The notes: generated by a model from the letters alone, not told the origin. Shown: positions 34,800-46,632, counted from the stretch's first letter. The stretch: 64,000 nucleotides of DNA from Gerris lacustris (GCA_951217055.1 OX578276.1:37782205-37846204), one strand, 5' to 3'. Made by a program: numbers and translations.

Positions 34800-35760
34800 T
34801 ACGATCAGCCCCATCTTTGCAATAGAACTGATAATGCCGTTTTAAATAACTTGACTTTAGACTCGTTGGTTTCTTGGAGTTCTACTGTCATTCTTAGGAG
34901 CAGTGGGTTATGACAGGAAGTGGTTTAAAAGAACTTGCTCGGAAATTGATGCAGCGTGGACCTACCGCAAAATTATGGGTTCAGTACTTAAGAATGATTG
35001 CACTTGTTACAGTTTTTCCTAGCAGAACGAACAGGTAAAGAATGCTGCCTTACTCGTTTTCCAGCAAGCACTTCCTGTACACTTAATCTTGCCAATTAAA
35101 CCTACAACAAATTTACGGTTTGAAAGACAGAGTACCCGAAAAAAATAATGAAAGTTTCACAACTCAAGGGCAATTTACAATTCGACATGGTGATTGAACA
35201 ATCTCTCATGAAAAGTGTAGGTGGCCTGACTCGTGGGAGAGGAGTGTCACAAAGCACATTCCTTGGACTATGGTGACTGTTAACTTAAAATGTATGTGAT
35301 TCAGTTGAACAATTTGTCAACGTTACCTACGAATCATGAAAACAGCATGTAGAACTTAAAAGTCAAGAATCAACCGTGACAGTCAAGATGGACAGAAAAT
35401 GTTGACCTGGCTTAAACAACATCCACCCTATATTTAAAAAGCTCAAGTCACACAGCAATCGAATTGTGGGTAACAAAAAAATTAACTCTGACATGGCCCA
35501 AGATCTCGGCTCCACATGAATTTCAAAACGTGAAGATTGTAATTTCCAATCGTTTACATTTAAGCGAAATGAACGGTGTAACACTCTTGGTACAATGAAA
35601 AAAGGGGTTAAAGTCGACGACGAAGTAGTTCCTGTTGATCCACATCTGATCATCCGCAGAATCAGCATTACCAAACAGTCAAAAGAGGAACTGGCAGAAT
35701 TTTTCAATGTTAGTTAAAACTATCAAGTTTCCTTGATCTAATGCAGGAGTATGAAAGATA
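34800..35760 (+). pseudogene. Uncharacterised repetitive protein relic ('FVTYDQP / VDPHLIIRRI' family)
   Basis: Across frames: FVTYDQP (34796), MTGSGLKELARKLMQRGPT (34911), LWVQYLRMIALV (34975), MLPYSF..FLYT, QFTIRHGD (35170), CRWPDSWERSVTKH (35218-35260), WLKQHPPY (35408), GNKKINSDMAQD, FKRNERCNTLGTMKKGVKVD and VPVDPHLIIRRISITKQSKE (35560-35700). I recall this order from a widespread uncharacterised protein of arthropod repeats (VTFDQP, GSGL.E, WF....PF, TLR.M, VDP..LF.R). More than eight shifts or stops are present. Function unknown. Confidence 0.5.
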
Positions 35761-35879
35761 AAAAAAAAATCCTATTTCATTCGCTCTAACGATAACCAAA
35801 GCCTGAGCATATTTTTTGACTCGGCTTTATATAGTGGAACTTTTAAGGAAAGCTCTAGGAAAAAGCTCTAAGAGCCCTA

Positions 35880-36390
35880 AAAATAAACTTTGTTGTGGAT
35901 TACAGCTTTTATAATATCCGTGGTGAAAGGATGGAGTTTAATTTTAAAACCCGTAATACTCCGGTTGATATGGGTACGCCTCTAGATGAGTTTGTAAGGT
36001 TGCAATTTAAAAAAAATGACATCAGAAATGGAGGAGGGAACTACAAAAAAGTAGTTAGGTGCTTAATGGGGTGGATGGCCAACGAATTAAAATCAACAAA
36101 TTTCAAACTTTACTTGGGTCATCCTACTTACCACTTTCCAAATCTATTTCTGATAAAAAAGCAGTCGTAAATTTCAACAAAGAAGATAACATGTGCTTTG
36201 AATATGCAATCCTTACTCCTCTCCTTGGTGAGAATATCCCAGGAGTATAAATCAATTTAACCAATTGCGTCAAGTCACCCATATGATTTTAGCGGGATTG
36301 AATTCCTTCCTTCCACCATGGATATTAATATGTTCGAGGAAGCATTCTTACTTACAACTAACTAATAACAATTCAACAAATATTAGCGAC
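35880..36390 (+). pseudogene. Polinton/Maverick-associated protein fragment
   Basis: ORF 35895-36170 starts YSFYNIRGERMEFNFKTRNT and includes TPLDEFVRLQF. A frameshift near 36060 moves the text to GSSYLPLSKSISDKKAVVNF with NKEDNMCFEYAILTPLL (36120-36230), then HPYDFSGIEFLPSTMDINMF (about 36272-36340). 'GSSYIPLP..I..KKAIIN..N.DN.CF.WA.L' is, from memory, a conserved segment of proteins upstream of type-B polymerase in Polinton-like or related arthropod elements. Only about 150 residues remain, and no polymerase motif is present. Confidence 0.5.
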
Positions 36391-36418
36391 CCTAGTAGTA
36401 TTGCTTCTTTCAATAAAA

Positions 36419-36660
36419 ACCAGTTGCAGTAAAGTTAACTACCTTTTCAGGGGACACTAAAGCATGGGCTTCATATAGAGATCTATTCTTATCATTGATT
36501 CACAATAATGACGAAATTTCTGAGGAGCAGAAATTGTATTACCTAAGAGGTTCACTCTCAGGTGAAGCATTAAATATGATTGAATCTCTATTACTAACTC
36601 CAAATAATTATGAAATAGCATGGCAACTACTAAAGGAGAGATACGACAAGGAGCGTTTAG
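36419..36660 (+). pseudogene. BEL/Pao retrotransposon Gag fragment (DUF1759)
   Basis: The frame reads PVAVKLTTFSGDTKAWASYR, DLFLSLIHNNDEISEEQKLY, YLRGSLSGEALNMIESLLLT and NNYEIAWQLLKERYDK. This is the DUF1759 signature of BEL/Pao Gag proteins (F.GD...W..F...F...IH....S...K..YL...L.G.A...I.....T..NY..A..LL..RY). It covers about 80 residues and is fused in frame to a DDE transposase segment. No LTRs or pol motifs are nearby. Confidence 0.7.
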
Positions 36661-37580
36661 AAGTTGAAAACGAAATAAGGTGTGGCCAAAACCATACTTT
36701 GGCACGAGGCTGGCAAGAGAATGTAAATACTGCGAGATCTGTTGACTCATATGATCACTATAGAGGTCAATTGCAAACAGTTTTTGGATGGAGAGGTGGT
36801 TTCAAAACTCCCTCTGGGTCAGGAAAGCGTGTAATTATTCTTCATATTAGCAGTGAAAATGGTTTCTTACCTGAAGCAGAGCTTTGTTTCATCGGAAAAA
36901 AAGGTACAGGTGATTATCATAATGAGACGAAAGTGCTTCACTTTGAAGAGTGGTTTAGAAAGATATTATCGCTTACACCTAAAAAGTCAGCAATCGTGAT
37001 AGATCAGGCACCATATCATAAAATGCTTGATCCCACAACACGAAACCCAAATATATCTCGGAGAAAGGGTGAAATAGTAAATTGGTTATAATTGCAAGCA
37101 GTGGAAAAACCAGATGGAGTTTCATCATTTAATGACCTTACAAAATCTGTACTGTACATAGCCTGTACCTATAGCTAAACCTCATTTTCAAGTTCCCAGA
37201 AAAAAACTTGATTTAGTTACAGAGGAATTGCGGCCAGATGTTAAACTTTTATGGCTTCCAGTTGTCCATTGCGAATTGAATTCAATTGAATTGATTGGGC
37301 GTACGTAAAGAATAGCATTGCAAAAGTCAATTTGGCAAACGCTGCGGAAAAAGGAAACAGTGTCAAGGTAATAAAATGATCTTTGCAAAGAGACGCTTGC
37401 TAATGTGAGTCCTGATTTATGGAAAAAGTGTGTGGAGCATGTCCAAAAAGTTGAGTGTGACTAGTTGCAGCGTGATCATCTGATTGAAGAAGTTTATGAA
37501 CATCCTCCAGTCATTGTTAATGTTAACGAAGACTCTGAAGATGAGTTAGAATTAGATGATCAGATTTATTAAATTTTTAG
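36661..37580 (+). pseudogene. DDE_3/Tc1-mariner-like transposase relic
   Basis: ORF 36495-37091 continues past the Gag part into GFKTPSGSGKRVIILHISSE, NGFLPEAELCFIGKKGTGDY, HFEEWFRKIL and SAIVIDQAPYH; the D of 'IDQAPYH' is a catalytic Asp of the family. After the TAA at 37089 the text continues in other frames: LWLPVVHCELNSIELIW (the 'P.LNPIE..W' block, 37250-37300), then VNLANAAEKGNSVKVI, and a C-terminal DHLIEEVYEHPP..NEDSEDELELD (37480-37560). The arrangement matches transposases recurrent in hemipteran genomes. At least four disruptions are present and no inverted termini were identified. Confidence 0.65.
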
Positions 37581-37584
37581 CTAC

Positions 37585-39400
37585 TATTTTACTACTGGCA
37601 AATAGATAAGTGTAATATTTAATTATTATTAAGTGTATTTTAGGATTTTTTATACATTTTTATTTCTTCCAAGTTTTAAGTTAATTTTTTTTTTTTTTTT
37701 TTTTTTTTTTTTGACAATGTACTGAATATATAAATGCAATATTTAATTATTTTTAAGTGTATGTAAGGATGTTTTTTATATATTTATTTCTTCCTAGTTT
37801 TAAGTTAAAAATTATTCTACAATATTAGACTCATTCTTTACTTGTCAGGAGATATTATAAAATAAATACTCTATTGAAATGAATTAGCAAGGTCAAAACA
37901 ATATTACTTAATTAAGGCTATTAAGTTATTTCTGATGGGGATATCCCTAATATGAGTAATACTTGTACGCTGTTACTGTCACTAATCCAAATTAAGTTTT
38001 ACACAGGATCCCCAACCATTACCGTTATGAGTATTACTTGTATGTTACTATGCATTATTATAAATCCTTCACTTGTTATTAAAAATCATTACTATAATCT
38101 GGACTTATAGTATAAAAAAAAAGTTAACTGTACTTTTTTTCGACAATACAAATTAAGTGTCTTTAACAAGGGAATCTAACTAATAATATATTAAATTAAA
38201 TAAAATATTTAATTTATTATTTTATTTATGTGGTCTCTTTAAATATAGTATTTTTTTAAAAAAAATGTGTAACTCTTGTAACCCAAGTCCCGCAATTGTT
38301 CCATAAATAGAACATAAAAGAAAATTGTGAAAAATTAAATTTTTTTATATTTCTTTTTTTGAAATTTCATAAGTAAAAAATAAGAAAGCCGAATTGCAAA
38401 AAAAATCAACAAAAAAATCATTATTTTTTAGGGCGGCGCGGCGTTTAAAGGGTTAATGAGACAAGCAACTTTTTTAAATATTTTTTTTTAGTAAAAAGAA
38501 CACAGACACTGCTATGAAGTGATAAAGATCGCTAAATTTATTAAAGCGGACCTACACGTTTTAAATAAATAAAACAACATTTTTACCGATATCTTACGTT
38601 CTAACGAAGCGATTTTAACAACAAAGAAGTTTTTTTTAAAACTTCTCACACATCGCCTTAAGTGCAATTAAAACAGGCATGTAAAATTTCAAACTGATAC
38701 AAGCAGAAGTTTTTTAGTGTTGTTGATTTATATTTTATATTTATATATTTTAATTGGAGTAATTCGCCGACGGAGTCTGATAGGACAGTTCTTTTCTTCT
38801 GCTTTAACTATAAACTTTTCAAAATTAACTTTTTTCTCATTTTACAATACATAATTTATTGTAAGACGCTCTTTTCAAAGATAAAAAAAAAGTTTTTTTA
38901 ATTTTGCCTTAACTACGGTAGTACAAATAAATACTTTATATTTTGTCTATTATTCTAACTCCGCCAGGAATAAGTAGTTAGTATCATACTCGTATACTTA
39001 GCACTGTAATTATATAATTTATATTTAATATAAAGCGTAAGGAACTTCGTTCCTACCACGTCCCACGACAACACGCGTATTTTTTTACTTATCCCGCAAT
39101 AAAGTAATTAAAAATTAATGTAAAAAAAATGTATTTCATAAAATTTGATTAAATTTCCTAAATAAATAAACTTGTTTCATCTAAATACAACTTTCCGTTT
39201 AGAAGTTAAAAGGGTTCAAACTCGAGGGTCTAGAATTTTTTTATAGGCAGTAGGTTGTCTGTAATCCAAATTTCAGCTGTTTGATTGATGAAGTTTCAAC
39301 CGATGTATATATGTATTCGCCAGCCTGTTATCAAATGTTATATGTAATTTGATAATAATAATAAAATTAATTATACTTATAATTTTTTTGTAAGAATCCT
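37585..39400. other. Long AT-rich interval, no gene seen
   Basis: About 80% A/T by eye, with a T28 run at 37685-37712 and many short homopolymers. A 'gcgtttaaagggttaa' at 38440-38455 would fit a piggyBac-type right end followed by TTAA, but no partner was found. No coding motif on either strand. Confidence 0.5.
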
Positions 39401-39439
39401 GGATTCTAGGCGTATTGGTGGTGTCCTGGATCCTCTTCC

Positions 39440-40500
39440 ACACCACGGTGGCGGACGTCACCTTTGGCTGCCTGCGGAAGATGGACCAGGTCATCAGACA
39501 TCGGGTTAGAGGATGGCTACATCTTTCACACGATGTCCCAACTGCGTACCGGGTTAGAGGATGGCTACATCTTCCACACGATGTCCCAACTGCGTACCGG
39601 GTTAGAGGATGGCTACATCTTCCACACGATGTCCCAACTGCGTACATCCACGCTTCGACCTCGGAAGAGGGGCTTGGGATTCCATCAGTGAGATGGGGAG
39701 CCCCCCTGCGACGCCGGAACCAGGTTGATGAGCTGCAGAGGGAGTTCGGCGGAGAAGGCCATGCTCATGGTTTCTTGAAGGATTTGCGGCTTGCGGCCCA
39801 GATGCAGTCGGCTGCACTTCTGCATGTCTCCGTGGACGGCTGGGCAATGAAGGCTAGGGACTGGAACCCGCTTCCTGAACGAAAGGGACTTCATCCAGGT
39901 GGGGCAACTGCGCATCGACGCGATGCCAACCACCTCTCGGACCAGTAGAGGCTGCGCGTAAAAGGACAGGAGGTGCAGGGCGGGGTGTTGGCAAGTTGAG
40001 ACGCTTTATCACGTTCTCCAGGTCTGCCCCCGCACGCTCGACGTCCGCATCCACCGCCACGACGCAGTGACCTCGTACATAGCACGGAGCCTCGAGAACC
40101 AAGGCTTTACAGTGAAGGAAGAGCCCCAGTACGCGACGCCGGAGGGAACCCGGAAGCCTGACATGGGTACCCGTGGGGGAGTTCCACATTTATCATTGAC
40201 CCGCAAGTAGTATCGGAGAAGGCGGACCTTGAGCGGATGAGTCGGCGGAACGTCGGGTACTACACGTCCAACCAGCACCTGTTAGAGACGGTGAGGCTTC
40301 AGAAGGGCACGGAGGAGATCAAGGTCCTCTTAGCCACGATCTCATGGAGGGGAGTCAGGGGACGGTCTTCGGCGCGGCAGTTAGTTAGAGAAGGCCTCCT
40401 CGGACAACGAGATCTTCCTGTGCTCTCAACGCGGGTTCTCGTGGGTGGCGTCTTTGCTTGGCGCTGGTTTAACCGGTCGACGGCGGCGTTTTATGGATTT
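39440..40500 (+). pseudogene. R2-like non-LTR retrotransposon 3' end (RT thumb, Cys motif, restriction-like endonuclease)
   Basis: The text starts with VRGWLHLPHDVPTAY (three tandem copies), then IHASTSEEGLGIPSVRWGAP (39640-39710). It continues through shifts to RLRVKGQEVQ.. and the endonuclease region VCPRTLDVRIHRHDAVTSYI, SLENQGFTVKEEPQ, then PEGTRKPD (about 40020-40160), ending VVSEKADLERMSRRNVGYYT and WRGVRGRSSARQLVREGLLG (40205-40400). These are the R2-clade C-terminal blocks: a CPRTH..R..RHD finger and a KPD nuclease motif. At least four frameshifts disrupt it, and it is GC-rich relative to its surroundings. A T-rich tail follows at 40498-40514. Not located in rDNA. Confidence 0.8.
39502..39645 (+). 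repeat. 48-bp unit repeated three times
   Basis: Units at 39502-39549, 39550-39597 and 39598-39645 encode 16 residues each (RVRGWLHL(P/S)HDVPTAY). They are almost identical and preserve the frame. Related R2-like proteins carry this segment once, so the expansion is local to this copy. Confidence 0.92.
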
Positions 40501-40514
40501 TTTTTTTTTTTTTC

Positions 40515-42240
40515 TTGTGGTCAGACAATATACTGATTATTTCTTAGATATGTATTATTATTATTTACTCAGTACCTAATACACCATAATGTTATCTAAA
40601 TACCAAAAAAGAGTTTACGGGACTGGCTCTGAAAAGACTTCTGACTTTTTGTGAGTCTGTCAGTCTGCTCAGACTATAGAAGAATCAGGGAGAGAATTCT
40701 TCACTACCCCGGGTTTGCTCAATGGACCCACCTAAGTAGTCTATGTCTCTGGGTTTTAAACTATATGCGTGCGCAATATGCTCTCACACATTTATAGTAT
40801 AGAGTAGAATAACACACAAAAATATGAATAATGAATGCACATAAAAATGACTTGCACATTTACATGGTAAGGTCCCCTGCCCAACACACAAATACTATAC
40901 TGCATTATATTCTACCTTCTTCAATCTCTACTCTCACCCAACCTCAACTACTTTATTCCCTTGGAAATAAAAACTGTTTTACGATTCCAATTCCATCCAG
41001 TTCTTAAAGAACTGCTTAAATTACGGAACGGCTCTTTTGGGAACCAGTTGTTTTTAAGGAACCAGTTCTAAAGAACGGTTCAGTTCTTTTCGACTTAACT
41101 CTATGACATTGTGTCATTTGCTTCTCGACAGCGCTTTGGACCACATCTCTGATTCTTTCGCACTATCGATAATCTCATCTTTGTTGTTATTTCCTTTTGT
41201 TGTTTTCTTTAATTTTTTTATTCTGGTTTTGGACTCGGATTGATTTTTGGATTATTCTGTCTTTATTTTGGTATATTCTATTTTGTTCATTTATTCATTT
41301 ATTAATTGTTCATTTTGTGAATTTATTAATTTTTATTGCACCTTAAGATATAATATATTTTTTAGTTTTTATTGAGCTACCCAAATTTAAGAGAGCATCC
41401 AACCTCAGGGACTAGCAAATACTACAGTATCAAAGTTTTTGTGTTAAAAGCTTTAGTGAGGCAAAGTTACCCACTTTTGTACTGTAACTTTAACTCACTA
41501 CATTTTTACAGTTTTAGAAGGTTAAACTGATTAAATACAGGAAGAAATCAGTTTGATCAACAGAATAAAGTCCAACTGTCACAAAAATGGTCATGTTTTG
41601 GTTTTGAATGCTCAAAGAGAGTGAATGTCTCCCGGAATCACTGTATCACCCTTACAGAGATGGAACGTAAACCAAATGGAACTTGTTTGGCCGGACACAT
41701 TAAATCTTACTCCACAAGTAACCCCACAATCTTTATTTTCCAGCCCCACTTGTTCTTTGTCTTCATGTTTGGAGGAATTACTTCTAAAAACAATTAGACA
41801 ATCTAATGTACTTTTGAATAACTTCAAGAAGAAAACTTTGCAATTAACAACAACAATAACAATTTAATTTATAACAAATAATGATATGTCAGAAATAATC
41901 GTTAAAAAAAGGAATTCCAAAAGAGAAAAAGCAAAATAAAAAAAGCCAAAGGACAAATGACCAGAATGAAGATGAACACAGTAACAACAGCTCTGAAATT
42001 AGTGGAGTATATGAATTATCTTTTGATACCACATTACAAGAAAATGGAGAAAATTGTGATTTGAGAGAAAATCTGGCAACAAATAGCAACATCGATGAGT
42101 TAAGCTGTTTGTTAGCGTCAGAGGAACCATTTTTCAAAATGGCCCTTGAGCAAGAGCATTGCCAACTTGCTAACACTACTAACACATTTCTGCGATTGCT
42201 GACGATATTCTTGATGAGGCTATCGATTCCATTAACAAAG
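40515..42240. other. Interval with no confidently recognised gene
   Basis: AT-rich. Between 40990 and 41105 there are several interleaved direct and inverted GAACCAGTT/AAGAACTG motifs, ending 'cttaactcta', which look like the end of a hAT-type MITE whose other end I could not place. ORFs at 41625-41867 and 42061-42255 have no familiar motif. They may be eroded upstream parts of the Helitron element that follows. Confidence 0.35.
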
Positions 42241-42977
42241 ATCAGGCCATTATGATCCAGTCTGAAGTTGACGACTTTGTAGGAGAAGAATTATCTAGAG
42301 AGCAGAGGGTAGATATCTTGAGGCAAGGAGGAATGGAAGATAGCAGAGGAGATCCTATCAAAGTTCTCTAATGCGCTCCATCCGGTAAAGCAGCGTTTTT
42401 AATAAATAGAGTGACGCTACACACCGCGTTTGCCCTTCCATTGCAACAATATGGGGAGCAGTTGCCCAAATTGTCAAGTGTCATGGCAAATAGCATAAAG
42501 GAGAAATTCGGTACGGCGTCAGTCAAGCTTTAAAATTAAGAGCCTTAAACTAAATTAAAAATAAGAAAGCTTCTGATGTCGGGGGTCTTCCAACTAGTAT
42601 TCGGCTCAAGTTGAACATAAAGTACATGATTACTTGCAATATTTATGTAGAAGATGGCTTGGTAAATGGCTCTTGTGGCTTAAAATACATAACTTTTACA
42701 GACAAGGGTGATATCGATAGATTATGGTTAGACTTCATGCCAAACGCAGCAGTGGGCAAGAAAGCCAGAATTCTTCTTTCAGTCTGTAACTCGGGAAATG
42801 ATATACCTCCACAATTAGTGCCCTTAGCAAATCAAGTTACAACACTTGCGGCAATAAAGACAGGGATTATCAGATAGTGAGGAAACAGTTCCCTCAAGTT
42901 CCTTTCGAGGCTTTAACGGTTCACAAGAGCCAGGGACAGAGCTATAGCTGTGTGTGCATAGATTTGTCAGACTAGAC

Positions 42978-45900
42978 CAGTGGTTCTTAACCGGGGGGCC
43001 GCGAAAGGTATTTAGGGGGTCCGCGACAATTTTTAAGTTTAAAATTTAAAATATATAGATATATAGGGATTTTGATAAATTTTGATATATCGCCTTAATA
43101 AATGCCAAAAAACATATTTCATACATTTATGAAGAGGTATTAGATTGTAGAGTAGAGGGCACTTTGCAGATGGTTTTTTATTGGGAACTTTTTTCGATCC
43201 AAACCCCTTCAAGTGAAGTTATAAGCCTCCAAAATCGTGTGGTTTTCAAAAAAATGTTTTAATAAATTAAATAATGGCGCCATCTTTCGGAACTAGTGGA
43301 TGTTAGAAAGCTTTTACTTTTATCCAGAAGATGCCAATCTAGTCTAATTCTTTTATATTATTCTAATAGTAGAACTATCTCCAAGTGTTAGTTAAGGCTC
43401 ACCCCTCACCCACCAAGACTCGTACTTTCGGCGATTCCCTTCGTTATCTACTTTCTTTACCCTACTACTTACACTTGTCTTAAAAATAGACAATCTTGAT
43501 TATTATAAAAACAAAAACCCTTTCAGTCCGTATTTGGCTTACAGCGTGCTAACATCTGTGTCAAATTACGTGCATTAGGATCGCTCTAACTTTATTTATT
43601 CTATTTGGACTTTTTAATTTTGATTTCTGCTCATCGGTTTGTTTTGATTATTGTGTGATTATTACGTGGTTGACCCACGTCTTGTTTTTTTTTTTGGGCT
43701 ACAACCCACGGCTTGTTTTTTTTTTTTCTACAACCCACGGCTTGTTTTAGTTTTTTTTTGGCTAATTAATTTAATTTTACATCACTAACCTTTTCATATG
43801 AACATCCCGAATTCGGGTTCTACCTAATTCGGACTTTTTTTTCGTGGTACAAAAGTGTTGAGACTTCAAATTTTGTTTATTAATTAGTAATCGTGTATTT
43901 ATAATCTATGATGAGTGATTGAAGAAATACGCATACATATTTTCATTTTAATAAAGAGGTATTTATTTTTATTTCAAATTATATTTTAACTATTCATAAA
44001 AATTTAGTATATTAAATATAATATTAAATTATCTATAAAGTTAAATTTGACTTTATGAAATAAGTTTTATTAAAAATAAAAATAAAAAAATGAGCAAACA
44101 AGCGACATTATTTAATTTTCTAAATAAATCTTCCCCGAGTACTTCAAAAAGATTGTGTGAAAATACGAGTAATAATGATAGTGATGGTTCCACAGATTGT
44201 GAAAACTTACTTGTATCTGAAAATATTGTTAGTCGTAAATGTAAAACCTTAAATAAAAATAAACGAAGAAAATATGATTCGAGTTATATAAAATTTGGAT
44301 TTACTTGCTTGGAAATAGATGGGGTTCAGAAACCACAATGTGTCATTTGAGGCTTAATCTTGTCAAATGAATGTTTAAAGCCGAATAAATTAAAGCGCCA
44401 TTTAGAAACAAATCATCAAAATTATATTGATAAACCAGAAGAGTTTTTTGTACGAAAAAAGAGCGAATAAAAAAGTCAGAAATCTATAATAAAAAAAACA
44501 ACGGTTACAAATAAATCATTAGTTAAAGCTTCTTTCATAACTGCTTTGCATATTGCTAAGTCAATGAAACCATATACAATAGCCGAAAGTTTATTGAAGC
44601 CATGCATGGTTAATATTTGTGAAGAAATGTTTGGAGTAACCGAGGCTAATAAAATAAAAGATATACCCATGTCAAATGATACGATTTCTCATAGAAGTGC
44701 TCTGATTGCGGATGATCTTCAAGATCAGTTAATTCAAATGATCAAAAAATCACCGTGGTTTGCAATCCAAATAGATGAATCTACAGACATTTCAAACAAG
44801 AGCATCTGTTTGGGATTTGTACGATTTATTGATCATGTCAAAGAAGATATTCTTGAAGAAATTTTGTTTTGTTTACAGTTGGAAACTAGTACCACAAGTG
44901 AAAATATATTTAACAAAATTAATTCATTTTTCATTTCTAATGACTTACACTGGCAAAACTGTGTGGGAATTTGCACAGATGGTGCAGCTGCAATGACAGG
45001 TCGTCATCTTGGTGTTGTCTCCAGAATAAAACAACTAGCAAATCCTAATATGATAGCTACTCATTGTTTAATACATCGGGAGCAACTAGCGTGTAAAGAA
45101 ATGTGCCCAGAATTACATGAGGTAATGATAATTGCGGTAAAAATTGTAAATTTTATTAAAGCGAATGGCCTTAACTCAAGACTATTTTCAGCTTTGTGTG
45201 AAGAGGTTGGCGCTGAGCATACGTCACTCTTACTACACACAGAAGTTAGATGGCTGTCCCGAAGAAAAATGTTAGTTCGTTTATTGGAGTTAAAAACAGA
45301 AGCAGAAATTCTTTTAAATGACAAAAAATCTAATTTAGCTGTTTATTTTGAAGACAAAAATTGGAATGCAAAACTTTCTTATTTGGCAGATATATTCTCC
45401 ATTCTGAATCAACTAAATTTATCGATGCAAGGAAAACAGTCGAACATTTATTCAATGAAAGATAAAATAGAGGCGATGAAAATGAAACTTCATAGATGGG
45501 TTGAAAGAATAAGCTCAAATATTTTTGAAATGTTTCCACACTATGCTGATATGATAAATGACAAAAATTGTGAATTTAATAAAGAACACACAAATTATTT
45601 AATCAAATGTCATCTGCGAAAATTAATCGAAAAATTTGACAAATATTTTCCTAGTGATGAACTTGATAGTAGAAAATTGTGGATTCGAGATCCCTTCAAT
45701 AACTGGAACAATACAAATTTATCACCAATCCTTGAGGATTCTCTGCTTGAGTTAGTTAATGATTTAAGTTTGAATTCACTTTTTAAGAAAAATAGTTTGG
45801 AACAATTTTGGATTCAAATTCGTATGGAATATTCTCAGTTGTTTACGATAGCCATACAAAATTTATTGCCGTTCGCCTCAACTTACCTTTGTGAAAAAGG

Positions 45901-46256
45901 CTTTTCCACAATGGTCCATGTAAAGTCAAAACAAAGAAACCGACTACGAATTGACTCTTGCATGCGAATTGCATTGAACAAATCAGTTGATGTAAGACTC
46001 GATAAATTAGTGGAGTGTGTTCAGCAACAGAAGTCCCATTGATTTTTTAAATTTTATTATTATTTTTAAAAAAAGTGTTTATTTTATATTACATTTTACC
46101 CATTTACATATTTCAAATTGAGTATTTCTGTACATAAATAAAGTTAATTTTAAAATGAGTATTGCTTAATAATTGTTGTCACCTAAAATGGGGGGGGGGG
46201 CGGATTTTTTTGAAATTTTAAGGGGGCCGCGGTCACTAAAAGGTTAAGAACCACTG
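42978..46256 (+). mobile_element. Complete hAT (Charlie/ZBED5-like) DNA transposon
   Basis: Inverted ends CAGTGGTTCTTAACC (42978) and the complement of the same sequence (ending 46256) are flanked by perfect 8-bp duplications GACTAGAC (42970-42977 and 46257-46264). Length is 3,279 bp. The ends continue in both arms as GGGGGGCCGCG-type sequence, and a G10 run lies near 46190. It contains one transposase reading frame with two premature stops. It inserted into the Helitron helicase inside the VCIDLSD segment, so it is younger than that element. Confidence 0.95.
44090..46042 (+). pseudogene. hAT transposase, nearly intact (two in-frame stops)
   Basis: A single frame of 650 codons runs from the ATG at 44090 (MSKQATLFNFLNK) to TGA at 46040-46042, broken only by TGA 44348-44350 and TAA 44468-44470. 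The N-terminus holds a BED-type zinc finger (YIKFGFTC.., KPQCVI-stop, LKRHLETNH). The first stop falls where the second Cys of the C-x2-C pair is expected. The catalytic core has AIQIDESTDIS (Asp, about codon 230), ICTDGAAAMTGRHLG (Asp, about codon 297) and ATHCLIHREQLACK, with TEVRWLSRRKML before the helical region. The C-terminus has the hAT dimerisation signature LPFASTYLCEKGFSTMVHVK with KQRNRLRI. This layout matches ZBED5/FAM200-type hAT transposases. Catalysis would be cut-and-paste in the nucleus; as it stands the full protein cannot be made. Confidence 0.92.
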
Positions 46257-46632
46257 GACTAGACGTTTCACTTGATCTATGATGTATGCTGCCCTTAGTA
46301 GAGTCACATCCTTGGCAGGACTTTATATTATTGGACAGTTTAAAGCCCCGAACCCTCCAAAACTGACGATCCTATATTTAACGAGTTCTTTCATAACTCA
46401 TTAATTCATTAAAAGATAATACGGTTTCAATAATAAAATCTGGATTTAGGAAGTGCGAAATAGTCCCCCCAAATGCAGAGGAAGTTATAAAATTGCTTCC
46501 ACATTCTCAAGACGAAGAATCTGTTGCTGATTCTAATCATGCTGATGTAGATGCTTCTTTTATTGGGCCTCTAAGTGAGCTTCGGTATGATAAAAACAAC
46601 AACAGTGATATTATTAGAGGAAGACGCAAAAA

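Larger units (their letters stand above)
42241..46400 (+). pseudogene. Helitron/PIF1-type helicase fragment, split by a hAT insertion
   Basis: Left part (42241-42977): EELSREQRVDILRQGGMEDS, then a degraded P-loop region CAPSGKAAFLINRVTLHTAF, QQYGEQLPKLSSVMANSIKE, MITCNIYVEDGLVNGSCG (42628) and VPFEALTVHKSQGQSYSCVC (about 42895-42955). Right part, directly after the hAT element (46257-46400): MMYAALSRVTSLAGLYIIGQ then FKAPNPPKL. The order CAP(T)GKAA..TLH.AF, VEDGLVNG..G, VHKSQGQ, Y.A.SRV....GLYI is that of PIF1-family helicases of Helitrons. One stop precedes the P-loop part and several shifts follow. The same helicase segment recurs at 54456 and 61877. Confidence 0.8.

Noticed and set aside
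38440..38455. Possible piggyBac right end 'gtttaaagggttaa'
   Set aside because: No matching left end TTAACCCTTTAAAC was found within the window; the match is short.
39273..39647. Minus-strand ORF with three 'YAVGTSC(G/E)RCSHPLTR' repeats, which looks like a Cys-repeat protein
   Set aside because: It is the antisense of the 48-bp triplication within the R2-like gene. The sense frame matches the RT family, so the Cys repeats are artefacts.
39440..40500. Possible rDNA locus because of the R2-like sequence
   Set aside because: No 28S or 18S rRNA sequence is visible on either side, and both R2-like pieces are decayed fragments in unrelated DNA.
40990..41105. Interleaved GAACCAGTT/AAGAACTG motifs as a complete hAT MITE
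   Set aside because: Only one plausible end could be seen, and no 8-bp duplication was found, so it is mentioned only as a note.
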